Shown here piece by piece: positions 52,762 to 60,702 of a stretch of DNA of 61,510 nt (position 1 is the stretch's first letter; every line of letters begins with the position of its first letter). Position numbers and translations under genes: made by a program. A model generated the notes under the pieces. That model had not been told where the DNA came from and searched no databases. It worked only from the letters and a program-made list of their open reading frames with translations. This stretch comes from an uncultured Prevotella sp. (lineage in GTDB: Bacteria; Bacteroidota; Bacteroidia; Bacteroidales; Bacteroidaceae), in NCBI GenBank assembly GCA_900539625.1, contig UQCW01000011.1, positions 1 through 61,510 of the forward strand, read 5' to 3'.

Positions 52762-54192
52762 TTATTCGAATGCACCCATACGGAGCATGTCTACCTCTTT
52801 TTCTGTCAGATAGCGCCAGTCACCTCGCTTCACGTTCTTTTTCGTGAGCCCAGCGAAATACACTCTGTCGAGCTTCGTCACATGGTATCCAAGATGTTCG
52901 AAGATGCGACGAACGATTCTGTTCTTGCCTGAATGTATTTCAATGCCGATCTGCTTTTTATCTGTCGGGCTTGCATACTCTATGGCATCGGCTTTGATGT
53001 CGCCGTCTTCCAAGGTGATGCCATCGGCTATTTGCTGGATGTCGGCGGCTGTCACATTTTTATCCGTATAAACATGATAGATTTTTTTCTTCATGAATTT
53101 GGGATGCGTCAGTTTTGATGCCAATTCTCCGTCGTTGGTGAAGAGCAGGACGCCAGTCGTGTTACGGTCCAAGCGGCCAACAGGATAAATGCGTTCTGGA
53201 CAAGCATTCTTCACGAGGTCCATAACGGTCTTGCGATTCTGAGGATCATCGCTTGTCGTTACATAACCTTTCGGCTTGTTGAGAAGGACATATATCTTCT
53301 TTTCCATTTTCACCTGCTGATCGTGGAAAAGAACAACATCGGAACGAAGCACTTTTGTTCCCAATTCCGTTACGACCTGTCCGTTTACAGAAACGACACC
53401 TGAAGCGATGAATTTGTCAGCATCACGGCGAGAGCAAACTCCTGCGTTGGCCAGGTATTTGTTCAGACGGAGCGGTTCATTGGGATCAATGTTTTTTTCT
53501 TTGTATTCCAGACGCTTTTTTTGGCTATATTTTGCATGCGGATTATAACCGGAATTGAAGTTACGTCTTGGTGAATAGCCATTCATACCGTATCCGCCTC
53601 GTGGCTGTCCGTTGTTTGGAGAAAAACCGCTGCGCTGCTCTCTCCCGCCGTATGACGGCTTATTGCCATAACGTGCACCATCTGGAGCTTGGCCATAGTT
53701 GCTTCTATGGGATTCTCCATAATATGGCGTTTTGTTGTAGCGGTTTTCACCGTAACTGCCGTTTCGACCCTGCGAACCATATCCATCTGAATTATTTATC
53801 CGATTGTTGTTGGGGTATTTCGGACGGTAAGGACGCGCATTATAGGCATTCTCGTTTTCATTATTATATCTTCCTTCGCCATTATAGCCTTGATAGCTGC
53901 CAGAGCCTTCGTAGTTTCCGTATCTGCTGTTTCCACGCTGTGAAGGATAGGCATTACGTCCGTCGGCATTCCGGCGTTGGCCATAGTTATTATTACGACG
54001 TTCTCCGTAACTTTTGCTGTACCCGTTGTTATAACGCGACTTGTCATACGTTCCGCCGGAATAGCTTATCCGTTCACGGCGCTGGGTGCGTTGTCCTACA
54101 AAATTTTCTTTGTCTGCTGAAAAAGAGTTGCCATCTCGGTTTTCTTCTTCATTACGCTGACCCATTCTGTTTTCAAAAAAATCATCACTCAT
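52762..54192 (-). CDS. RluB/RsuA-family rRNA pseudouridine synthase with long disordered N-terminus
   Basis: 476 aa. The C-terminal ~240 residues are a complete RsuA/RluB-type enzyme: S4 RNA-binding domain (LNKYLANAGVCSRRDADKFI), LNKPKGYVTTSDDP, and the catalytic-Asp motif YPVGRLDRNTTGVLLFTNDGEL. The first ~230 residues are low-complexity, rich in Gly, Asn, Tyr, Arg and Ser (repeats like NNYGQRRN, YGNYEGSGSYQG). They resemble RGG/prion-like RNA-binding regions. Such extensions occur in Bacteroidetes members of the family, but their role is unknown. Between purB and asnS, all on the same strand. Confidence 0.92.
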   Translation of the reverse strand: MSDDFFENRMGQRNEEENRDGNSFSADKENFVGQRTQRRERISYSGGTYDKSRYNNGYSKSYGERRNNNYGQRRNADGRNAYPSQRGNSRYGNYEGSGSYQGYNGEGRYNNENENAYNARPYRPKYPNNNRINNSDGYGSQGRNGSYGENRYNKTPYYGESHRSNYGQAPDGARYGNKPSYGGREQRSGFSPNNGQPRGGYGMNGYSPRRNFNSGYNPHAKYSQKKRLEYKEKNIDPNEPLRLNKYLANAGVCSRRDADKFIASGVVSVNGQVVTELGTKVLRSDVVLFHDQQVKMEKKIYVLLNKPKGYVTTSDDPQNRKTVMDLVKNACPERIYPVGRLDRNTTGVLLFTNDGELASKLTHPKFMKKKIYHVYTDKNVTAADIQQIADGITLEDGDIKADAIEYASPTDKKQIGIEIHSGKNRIVRRIFEHLGYHVTKLDRVYFAGLTKKNVKRGDWRYLTEKEVDMLRMGAFE

Positions 54193-54248
54193 AGTGCTTC
54201 GTTTTAATTTATGAACCTCACGGCTCTGTTATATATATGTTTGGATTC

Positions 54249-55595
54249 TCAGATTCCTGTGTAATTATGTGGGGTGATGGCCCTTAATTCTTTCTTAACA
54301 TTTTCGCTGACATCAAGTCCGTCTATAAAATGACGGATGCTTTCTTCCGTTATTGCGGAGTTAGTGCGTGTCAAAGCCTTCAGTGCTTCATAAGGATGCG
54401 GATATGCTTCACGGCGCAAGATTGTCTGTATGGCTTCCGCAACGACTGCCCAACAATTGTCAAGGTCTTTTTCCAGACTTTCCTGGTGGAGCAACAGTTT
54501 GCCCAAACCCTTCAAGGAACTTTGGAAGGCAATTACCGCATGTCCCATAGGAACGCCGATATTACGAATCACCGTACTATCTGTCAGGTCACGCTGCAAA
54601 CGGCTGATTGGCAATTTCCGGCTCAAATGTTCCAATATGGCGTTGGAAAGTCCCAGGTTTCCTTCTGAATTTTCAAAGTCAATGGGATTCACCTTATGCG
54701 GCATGGCGCTTGACCCGACTTCTCCTTCCTTGATCCGCTGTTTGAAATATTCCATCGAGACATACTGCCAAAAATCTCTGTCCATATCGATGACGATTGT
54801 CTGGATTCGCTTCATGGCATCAAACACAGCAGACAAATTATCATAATTACTGATCTGCGTCGTGTAGGCTTCCCGCTGAAGTCCCAATTTCTCTTCCACA
54901 AATTTATCGCCGAATTTCTTCCAATCGTATGCTGGATAAGCAACATGGTGGGCATTGTAGTTTCCCGTTGCACCACCGAATTTTGCAGTGATTACACAAT
55001 TTTCCAGTGAAGACAATTGCTGCTCAAGTCTATATGCAAAAACTTTGATTTCCTTGCCCAAACGTGTCGGCGATGCAGGCTGGCCATGCGTTTTGGCCAA
55101 CATGGGCACATCCTTCCATTCTTCTGCATAAGCGTTAAGCTGCTCGATGAGTTTTTTTACCCATACGATATAGACATCATTGAGGGCATCCTTCAGCATC
55201 ATGGGGAAGGAAGTGTTATTAATGTCCTGCGACGTAAGTCCAAAGTGTACAAACTCTTTGTATGACTCATATCCGCCGAAAACATCAAGCTTTTCTTTTA
55301 TGAAATACTCAATGGCTTTCACGTCGTGGTTCGTTACGCTTTCGATTGCTTTCACACGGGCAGCATCTTCTTCAGAGAAGTTTTCATAGAGTCCTCTCAA
55401 CTGGGGAAACTTTGCATGATCAAGGCCTTCCAATTGGGGCAATGGCAATTCACACAATGTGATGAAATACTCCACTTCGACTCTGATGCGATATTTCATC
55501 AATGCGTATTCTGAAAAATACGGAGCCAATAATTCTGTCTTATTTCTGTATCTTCCGTCGATTGGAGATACTGCGGTCAAAATATCCAAATTCAT
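54249..55595 (-). CDS. purB: Adenylosuccinate lyase
   Basis: A fumarase-superfamily enzyme acting twice in purine synthesis, releasing fumarate from SAICAR and from adenylosuccinate. 448 aa. Key motifs are SPIDGRYRNKT at the N-terminus, FVHFGLTSQDINNTSFP, LAKTHGQPASPTRLGKE (catalytic His) and the signature loop GSSAMPHKVNPIDFEN. It has its own TAAATTTG box and heads a minus-strand series with the pseudouridine synthase and asnS genes. Confidence 0.97.
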   Translation of the reverse strand: MNLDILTAVSPIDGRYRNKTELLAPYFSEYALMKYRIRVEVEYFITLCELPLPQLEGLDHAKFPQLRGLYENFSEEDAARVKAIESVTNHDVKAIEYFIKEKLDVFGGYESYKEFVHFGLTSQDINNTSFPMMLKDALNDVYIVWVKKLIEQLNAYAEEWKDVPMLAKTHGQPASPTRLGKEIKVFAYRLEQQLSSLENCVITAKFGGATGNYNAHHVAYPAYDWKKFGDKFVEEKLGLQREAYTTQISNYDNLSAVFDAMKRIQTIVIDMDRDFWQYVSMEYFKQRIKEGEVGSSAMPHKVNPIDFENSEGNLGLSNAILEHLSRKLPISRLQRDLTDSTVIRNIGVPMGHAVIAFQSSLKGLGKLLLHQESLEKDLDNCWAVVAEAIQTILRREAYPHPYEALKALTRTNSAITEESIRHFIDGLDVSENVKKELRAITPHNYTGI

Positions 55596-55622
55596 AAGAT
55601 TTATTCGGTTTGTTACTTACTG

Positions 55623-55630
55623 CAAATTTA
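55623..55630 (-). promoter_or_regulatory. -7 promoter box TAAATTTG of purB
   Basis: Fits TAnnTTTG on the minus strand, 28 bases before the purB ATG. Confidence 0.6.
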
Positions 55631-55807
55631 GCAGAAATAAATTAGTCTTATTCTATGATTGCCTATTTTTTATATTGTACGCCAATTGTGTGATATCTTC
55701 GAGTTTCAAAACGCCGAATTTATCACACAATTCCCAAATTTCATGTCCTATTGTTTTTGCCTACTTACAATTAACTGTAAAAGGGAAATTCCAAAATTCA
55801 GAACACC

Positions 55808-56686
55808 TTAGATTCTATCCAATACTTTGGTGATTAAGGTATCTATTGATTCTTTGTAATTGACATTTGCTTTTCCAGCCACACGATTGGCTATAACCAT
55901 ACAGCATGTTAGCGCTTTATGTCCCATCAAAAGGCTCAGTCCAGCAACAGCACTGCTTTCCATCTCGAAATTGGTTATCTTCATGCCATCGAACTCAAAT
56001 CGCTCGATTTTTTCATTTTGTTTCGGGTCTGCCAAAGGCACACGCAATTTTCGGCCTTGAGGTCCGTAAAATCCGCCACATGCAATTGTTATGCCTCTCA
56101 CCATATCATCTTTCGCAATCCTCTCTACGAGTTCCCCACTGGCAGCGGCCACATAAGGGTGTGCGATACATTGGTTGCCAGTCCACTGCATTGCTTTTAA
56201 GAATTCCCGTTCCAAAGGCAAATCGCAGACCTCATCTCGTCCGGCGTAAAAATTCAACAATCCATCGAAGCCAATACTCTTGACGCTGGCCACAAAGGTT
56301 CCCTCCGGAGTTTCTGGCTGCAAGCCACCACATGTACCGATTCGTACTATTTCCAAAGAGCGAATGACTGGCTTTATTTGCCTTGTCTCAAAATCAATAT
56401 TAGCCAAGGCATCTATTTCGTTAATAACAATATCTATATTGTCGCATCCGATTCCTGTTGAAATAACGGATAACCTTTTTCCTTTGTAGGTGCCTGTAAC
56501 TGTTTTAAATTCTCGATTAGAGACTTCGCACTCAACTTCACTAAAGTGTGAAGCGACAACGGCAACGCGCCCCGGATCTCCCACCAATATAATCTTTTCA
56601 GCAATCTGTTCTGGACGCAAATGAAGATGGAAACAGCTTCCATCTGGATTTATTATGAGTTCAGATGGTAATAATCGTTCGTTCAT
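55808..56686 (-). CDS. Nucleoside phosphorylase (uridine phosphorylase-like)
   Basis: 292 aa of the NP-I family (Udp/DeoD fold), which cleave nucleosides with phosphate to base and ribose 1-phosphate. IILVGDPGRVAVVASHF holds the phosphate-site Gly-Asp-Pro, VISTGIGCDNIDIVINEI the next glycine motif, IVRIGTCGGLQPETPEGTFV the central motif, and ITNFEMESSAVAGLSLLMG the ribose-binding Met-Glu. This sequence group is usually annotated uridine phosphorylase-like, but base specificity is not certain. Confidence 0.88.
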   Translation of the reverse strand: MNERLLPSELIINPDGSCFHLHLRPEQIAEKIILVGDPGRVAVVASHFSEVECEVSNREFKTVTGTYKGKRLSVISTGIGCDNIDIVINEIDALANIDFETRQIKPVIRSLEIVRIGTCGGLQPETPEGTFVASVKSIGFDGLLNFYAGRDEVCDLPLEREFLKAMQWTGNQCIAHPYVAAASGELVERIAKDDMVRGITIACGGFYGPQGRKLRVPLADPKQNEKIERFEFDGMKITNFEMESSAVAGLSLLMGHKALTCCMVIANRVAGKANVNYKESIDTLITKVLDRI

Positions 56687-56718
56687 GGTTCGATTTTTTA
56701 TGTTTTACATGTTCAAAA

Positions 56719-56765
56719 ACATTCACTTATGCAATCCTTGTTAAAGAAATAACGTAAGTGAATGT
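56719..56765 (-). terminator. Terminator of the tail-only secreted protein gene
   Basis: 11-bp perfect inverted repeat ACATTCACTTA / TAAGTGAATGT; on the minus strand it is followed by TTTTTG. Confidence 0.7.
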
Positions 56766-56777
56766 CCATTAAGGTTT

Positions 56778-57104
56778 TCATTTAAATGAAATCGGTTTCG
56801 TAACCGTATCAACTTTGAGTATATAGATTCCGCGCATCCCCGTCGGCAATGTTATGGTTTTGTCGTTGGAGTCTATCGATGTAATTGAAATGCGCTTGCC
56901 TGTAACACTATAAATTTCCAATTTTTTCCCAGACGCATTCAATATTCTCACTTCATTGCCTGACACTTTGATGCTTATCTCTTTTTCCAACGACACTTCA
57001 TCCATGGGAAAAGAACCAGCGGTTGTACATGGCGCAGCGCTCACGCTTGACATGAACAACACCTGCAAGGCTATAAATATAATTGTATAGTATTTTTGTT
57101 TCAT
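56778..57104 (-). CDS. Small exported protein resembling a stand-alone C-terminal sorting/adhesion tail
   Basis: 108 aa from ATG 57104 (a Met two codons upstream is also possible). A signal peptide (MKQKYYTIIFIALQVLFMSSVSAA) is followed by ~25 linker residues. A beta-rich segment comes next: IKVSGNEVRILNASGKKLEIYSVTGKRIS ... ITLPTGMRGIYILKV. That pattern matches the T9SS/Por-type or DUF6383-like C-terminal domains of large Bacteroidetes surface proteins (V-x-x-x-G-(K/R) ... L-P-x-G-x-Y-x-(L/V)-K). Here there is no passenger protein. It has its own -7 box and terminator, so it looks like a complete gene rather than a fragment. Confidence 0.7.
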   Translation of the reverse strand: MKQKYYTIIFIALQVLFMSSVSAAPCTTAGSFPMDEVSLEKEISIKVSGNEVRILNASGKKLEIYSVTGKRISITSIDSNDKTITLPTGMRGIYILKVDTVTKPISFK

Positions 57105-57201
57105 ACGCAACTTATTATTAATAGTAATTTATAGGACACCTGTTACGACCAAGTACACTACGACCTGCCTACTGACTTATAGTATACTTTAATGCTTGCT
57201 G

Positions 57202-57209
57202 CAAATATA
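57202..57209 (-). promoter_or_regulatory. -7 promoter box TATATTTG of the tail-only protein
   Basis: Fits TAnnTTTG on the minus strand, ~98 bases before the start; divergent from the OmpA-family gene. Confidence 0.45.
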
Positions 57210-57344
57210 TATATTTTTTTTTGCCCAACAAAGCAAATAATATTTTTTTCATTCCCCACTCAACAGCACACTCCAAATGCGGGATTTAATATGTAATATT
57301 CGCAGGTTCAAGGAAATATTTCGGATAAAAATAAAATTAATTTG

Positions 57345-57352
57345 TACCTTTG
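57345..57352 (+). promoter_or_regulatory. -7 promoter box TACCTTTG of the OmpA-family gene
   Basis: Fits TAnnTTTG, ~93 bases before ATG 57445. Confidence 0.6.
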
Positions 57353-57444
57353 CCGTTATAATATGAATTACAGGGGCTGTTTGGCGCTCCAATTCATTGT
57401 TGACAGTATAACTGATTATGCATAACTTCAAAAATATTGAATCT

Positions 57445-58152
57445 ATGAAAGGTATGAAATTTTCAATTGGCGCACTCTGTGCTGCCATGCTTTTAAGCGG
57501 TTGCTCAATGTCAAACACGGCCAAAGGCGGCCTTATTGGCGGCGGTGGCGGCGGCGCACTTGGAGCGCTTATCGGCCAACTCGCTGGTGGCGGTAAAGGA
57601 GCTGCCATCGGTGCTGCCATCGGTACAACTTTGGGCGCCGGTGCTGGTGTCATTATTGGCAACAAAATGGATAAAGCGAAGAAAGCCGCTGAAGCTGCTA
57701 ACGCAAAAGCTGAAATCATCGAAGGAAATGATGGCATTTCGTATGTAAAGGCAACCTTCCCTTCGGGAATCCTTTTTGCAACAGGAAAATATGTCCTCAA
57801 CTCAAGCGCCAAAAACGACTTGGCTACATTTGCCAAGGGGTTGGACAGCGACATGGATCTTTGCATCTACGGATACACGGACAATGATCCTTGGAGAGGC
57901 TCAACAGCTGCAGAAAGCAAAGAAAAGAACAAGCAACTCTCTCTGATGCGTGCAAGCTCCGTTAGAGATTTCTTGCTCCTGAATGGTGTCACATCCTCAC
58001 AAATTCGCGAACTGAGCGGTTTGGGAGAGGAAAGCCCAATCAGTTCAAACAGCACGCCTGCAGGAAAAGAGCAGAATCGCCGTGTCGAAGTCTACATTCT
58101 GCCAAGCAAAGCCATGATTGAAGCAGCCAACAAGGCCGCAAGCGAAAAATAA
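57445..58152 (+). CDS. OmpA-family lipoprotein with glycine-zipper region
   Basis: 235 aa from ATG 57445 (MKGMKFSIGALCAAMLLSGC), which gives a lipoprotein signal peptide ending in the lipobox LLSGC. A glycine-zipper-like hydrophobic stretch follows (GGLIGGGGGGALGALIGQ, AAIGAAIGTTLGAGAGVIIG), then an Ala/Lys helix. The OmpA C-terminal peptidoglycan-binding domain comes last (LFATGKYVLNSSAKNDLATF, IYGYTDND, GLGEESPISSNSTPAGKEQNRRVEVYI). It likely tethers the outer membrane to the cell wall. An alternative ATG at 57418 would precede the signal with nine extra residues. Confidence 0.92.
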   Translation: MKGMKFSIGALCAAMLLSGCSMSNTAKGGLIGGGGGGALGALIGQLAGGGKGAAIGAAIGTTLGAGAGVIIGNKMDKAKKAAEAANAKAEIIEGNDGISYVKATFPSGILFATGKYVLNSSAKNDLATFAKGLDSDMDLCIYGYTDNDPWRGSTAAESKEKNKQLSLMRASSVRDFLLLNGVTSSQIRELSGLGEESPISSNSTPAGKEQNRRVEVYILPSKAMIEAANKAASEK

Positions 58153-58178
58153 AAATTCCTGCGTAACAGATGAGAGTA

Positions 58179-58279
58179 TAAGTAATTGGGGAATAATAGG
58201 TTGAACTATTTTGAGAGGGTATAAGTATATAGTTCCTTATTTCTCAGAAATTGTTCAAGTTACTTTTTTACCATTACAA
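58179..58279 (+). repeat. MITE-like repeat copy after the OmpA-family gene
   Basis: Left end TAAGTAATTGGGGAATAATAG, core GAGGGTATAAG and GTTCCTTATTTCTC, right end TTGTTCAAGTTACTTTTTTACC ATTACAAT. The inner part resembles the copy at 13712-13810. Confidence 0.75.
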
Positions 58280-58405
58280 TATTATCACATCACTGTAAAC
58301 GATGCTAAGGAGCTGCAAAAAGAATATGCAATATAATCTATTAAAATGTTGCGTTTCCATTTGCAGTTCCTTAGTCTTATAAAAAACTTCACCTTACACT
58401 TTAAC

Positions 58406-58828
58406 ATGAAGCGTTATCTTAGAATCGCTCTTCTCTTTTTCCTTCTCGCCGTTATTTCGCCAAATGCAATACAGGCAAGAAATATCACCGAAGAAAAAGA
58501 GGGATATATATTTGGATATGCCACTTGTTTGGGAGACAGCGTTGTTTACCTCTCAGAGATTCAACCAATCCAGGGAGTAATTATCAACAGGAAGACGGGA
58601 TTAGCAGAAATGCAAAGTCAATATTCTCATGAATTTGAACAGGCGCTGAAACACAAATATAACAAGCATTTCACTTGTGCTGTTTACGTCTCCGACAACA
58701 AACATGCTCTTGAAAAGAAATTCATTGCCATCACCAAAAACCTGTCAAAAAATAAATCTGTCAAGGTTGGGCATGTAGGTCAGAGTGAGTTTCAATTCAA
58801 GCCAACAACAAATACAAAACAACAGTGA
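58406..58828 (+). CDS. Small exported hypothetical protein, first gene of the kinase/peptidase/PqqD cluster
   Basis: 140 aa from ATG 58406 (MKRYLRIALLFFLLAVISPNAIQA), which begins a clear signal peptide. The mature part is ~115 residues of mixed alpha/beta character (GYIFGYATCLGDSVVYLSEIQ, ALKHKYNKHFTCAVYVSDNKHALEKKF), with two Cys and a basic, Gln-rich C-terminus. I do not recognise the family. Its stop is 5 bases before the start of the kinase-like gene, so the two are almost certainly co-transcribed and coupled. A signal peptide argues against a classical cytoplasmic RiPP precursor, but it could be the exported substrate or partner of the cluster. Confidence 0.75.
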   Translation: MKRYLRIALLFFLLAVISPNAIQARNITEEKEGYIFGYATCLGDSVVYLSEIQPIQGVIINRKTGLAEMQSQYSHEFEQALKHKYNKHFTCAVYVSDNKHALEKKFIAITKNLSKNKSVKVGHVGQSEFQFKPTTNTKQQ

Positions 58829-58833
58829 ATAAA

Positions 58834-59745
58834 ATGAGCACCTTGTCGTTTTGCGTTGCAGATGTGGGATTCACCCTCAATTTCACCGACATTCCTGACG
58901 CGCGTTATCTATTGCCGAGCTATGCTCCCTTTTTCGTAAAGTCGTTAAGCAATGACGAACGAATCATGAACATGATTGTGGGGAATGATTGCGAAACATA
59001 CTCAAGCGAAAATGAATTTGTGGGCGATTTCGATTGTGGAGATAGTTTTTATATCATCTCCAAGGACTCTAATGGTGAGTACAAAATATTAATATCAAAC
59101 TTGCAAAGAGAGCCTGCATGTGCTCTTCGAGCCAATGCTGATTTTTCAAAATGCAAAGCAACGCTATTTGGTGATGAATCCATGCAACGCTTTGGACTTG
59201 GAAATGCCATAATGGTTGCTTTTGCTTTTTCTGCTGCAAAATATGGGATTTTGCTAATGCATGCTTCTGTCACCGAAAATAAAGGCTTCGCCTATCTTTT
59301 CCTTGGAAAGAGCGGGACAGGCAAGAGTACACACTCTTCACTGTGGTTGAAATATATAGCAAACAGCGAATTATTGAATGATGACAACCCTGCTGTTCGT
59401 TCTTACCCTGATGGCCGTATAATCGTTTACGGAACACCTTGGAGCGGCAAAACGCCTTGTTATCGCAACAAATCACTCCCAGTAGGGGCATTTGTACGTT
59501 TACAACAACATCCTCAGAATGAAATACAGGAGGAGCCGAAGATAAAGGCTTTTGCTTCAATACTTTCTTCGTGCTCCACTATGATTTGGGACAAAAAATC
59601 ATACGATGCTATCTTGTCCAATATTTCAAACGTAGTCAAGCAAGTTCCTGTTTACTTTTTACGCTGCAGAGCTGATAAAGAAGCAGCACAGTTGTGTTAT
59701 AAAACGATTGCGCGGACATCTGCCACCGATAATACCTTTCAATAG
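58834..59745 (+). CDS. HPr-kinase-like P-loop protein
   Basis: 303 aa from ATG 58834; a GTG at 58825 overlapping the upstream stop is an alternative. The C-terminal half resembles the HPr kinase/PEP-carboxykinase-type fold: a Walker A loop LFLGKSGTGKSTHSS, then LLNDDNPAVR (the Asp-Asp of HPrK), and VYGTPWSGKTPCY. The N-terminal half (~130 residues) is not a standard HprK domain. Kinases of this kind occur in some lasso-peptide and related RiPP clusters, where they phosphorylate the peptide, and in unnamed clusters with PqqD-like proteins. No PTS genes are nearby, so classical HPr phosphorylation is unlikely here. Confidence 0.75.
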   Translation: MSTLSFCVADVGFTLNFTDIPDARYLLPSYAPFFVKSLSNDERIMNMIVGNDCETYSSENEFVGDFDCGDSFYIISKDSNGEYKILISNLQREPACALRANADFSKCKATLFGDESMQRFGLGNAIMVAFAFSAAKYGILLMHASVTENKGFAYLFLGKSGTGKSTHSSLWLKYIANSELLNDDNPAVRSYPDGRIIVYGTPWSGKTPCYRNKSLPVGAFVRLQQHPQNEIQEEPKIKAFASILSSCSTMIWDKKSYDAILSNISNVVKQVPVYFLRCRADKEAAQLCYKTIARTSATDNTFQ

Positions 59746-59769
59746 GAAACAAGGTTTTCCATCTACTAT

Positions 59770-60246
59770 ATGTCTACACTTAAAATAGCGACAAAAGAAA
59801 TTGAAAACAAGGTGTTTATCCCGATGATTAAGTCGTGCATTGACGAGGGGAAAACAACAACCTTTCGTGTCAGGGGATACAGTATGCGCCCATTTTTAGA
59901 AAACGACAGAGATTGTGTTGTTATTGGACCTGTCAAGCCATGCGAAATAAAAATCGGAGATGTTGTTTTGGCCGAAGTCTCAAAACAGGTTTACGTTCTT
60001 CACAGAGTCGTAAAGAAGAATGACAAACTATTTGTTTTACGCGGAGACGGCAATGTATATGGAACTGAAACATGCAAGCATTGTGACGTTATTGGCATTG
60101 CAAAAGCATTTCAAATCGGCAACAAGGAAATTTCAACGTCCTCCTTGAAATGGAGAATCTACAGTTTCCTATGGCCACGAAATTCTTTTCTGAGAAGATG
60201 TTTCTTGTTCCTATTTAGACATACCATTTTCAAGAATAGCAAGTAA
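59770..60246 (+). CDS. S24/S26-family peptidase, S26B-like (Ser/His signal-peptidase type)
   Basis: 158 aa. The nucleophile motif is RVRGYSMRPFLEND, as in box B of signal peptidases (G-x-S-M-x-P). The second catalytic region reads YVLHRVVKK, with His where bacterial LepB has Lys. This matches the S26B/SipW/eukaryotic-SPC pattern. LRGDGNVYG fits the conserved G-D-N box. A hydrophobic basic C-terminal segment (WRIYSFLWP ... CFLFLFRHTIF) may attach it to the membrane. It starts 24 bases after the kinase-like gene. A role in cleaving or exporting a specific peptide is inferred from context. Confidence 0.78.
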   Translation: MSTLKIATKEIENKVFIPMIKSCIDEGKTTTFRVRGYSMRPFLENDRDCVVIGPVKPCEIKIGDVVLAEVSKQVYVLHRVVKKNDKLFVLRGDGNVYGTETCKHCDVIGIAKAFQIGNKEISTSSLKWRIYSFLWPRNSFLRRCFLFLFRHTIFKNSK

Positions 60247-60354
60247 CTGTCAGAAATATCAACCGCAAAGAGAGGACACGAAAGGCTTTCGTTTGCAATA
60301 TCCTCTTCTCTTCAGTACACTGGTCTGTACATTTAAAGAATAATTATATATATT

Positions 60355-60627
60355 ATGAAGATAAACAAAGGATTCCAGCTTAGAGATATCTGTGGCGAAA
60401 AAGTAATTATCGCCGAAGGCTTAGAAAACATGAATTTCAGCAAGCTTATCTCTCTCAATGAGAGTGCTGCATACATTTGGGAGGCTATCAGCAAAATGCA
60501 GAGTTTTGATGCAAATGCTATGGCAAAGCTTCTCTTGGACGAATATGACGTAACGGAAGACGTGGCTTTGACGGATGCAAATAATTTGCTTACAGAGTGG
60601 AAAGCACAAGGACTGATTGAGGATTAA
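60355..60627 (+). CDS. PqqD-family protein (RiPP recognition element-like)
   Basis: 90 aa with a PqqD-like pattern: FQLRDICGEKVIIAEG, SLNESAAYIWEAISKMQSF, then a winged-helix tail (LLLDEYDVTEDVALTDANNLL, TEWKAQGLIED). PqqD-like domains bind leader peptides and present them to maturation enzymes in RiPP pathways, and occur alone in kinase/peptidase clusters. It is separated from the peptidase gene by 108 bases containing imperfect hairpins and could have its own transcript. No radical-SAM or cyclase gene is visible beside it. Confidence 0.85.
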   Translation: MKINKGFQLRDICGEKVIIAEGLENMNFSKLISLNESAAYIWEAISKMQSFDANAMAKLLLDEYDVTEDVALTDANNLLTEWKAQGLIED

Positions 60628-60702
60628 GTCAAACGATTCATATTTCCATTTGTAATCAGGTCACACCTGACAGGTTTCCAGCCTCGAAAACTTTCTTAAG
60701 AT

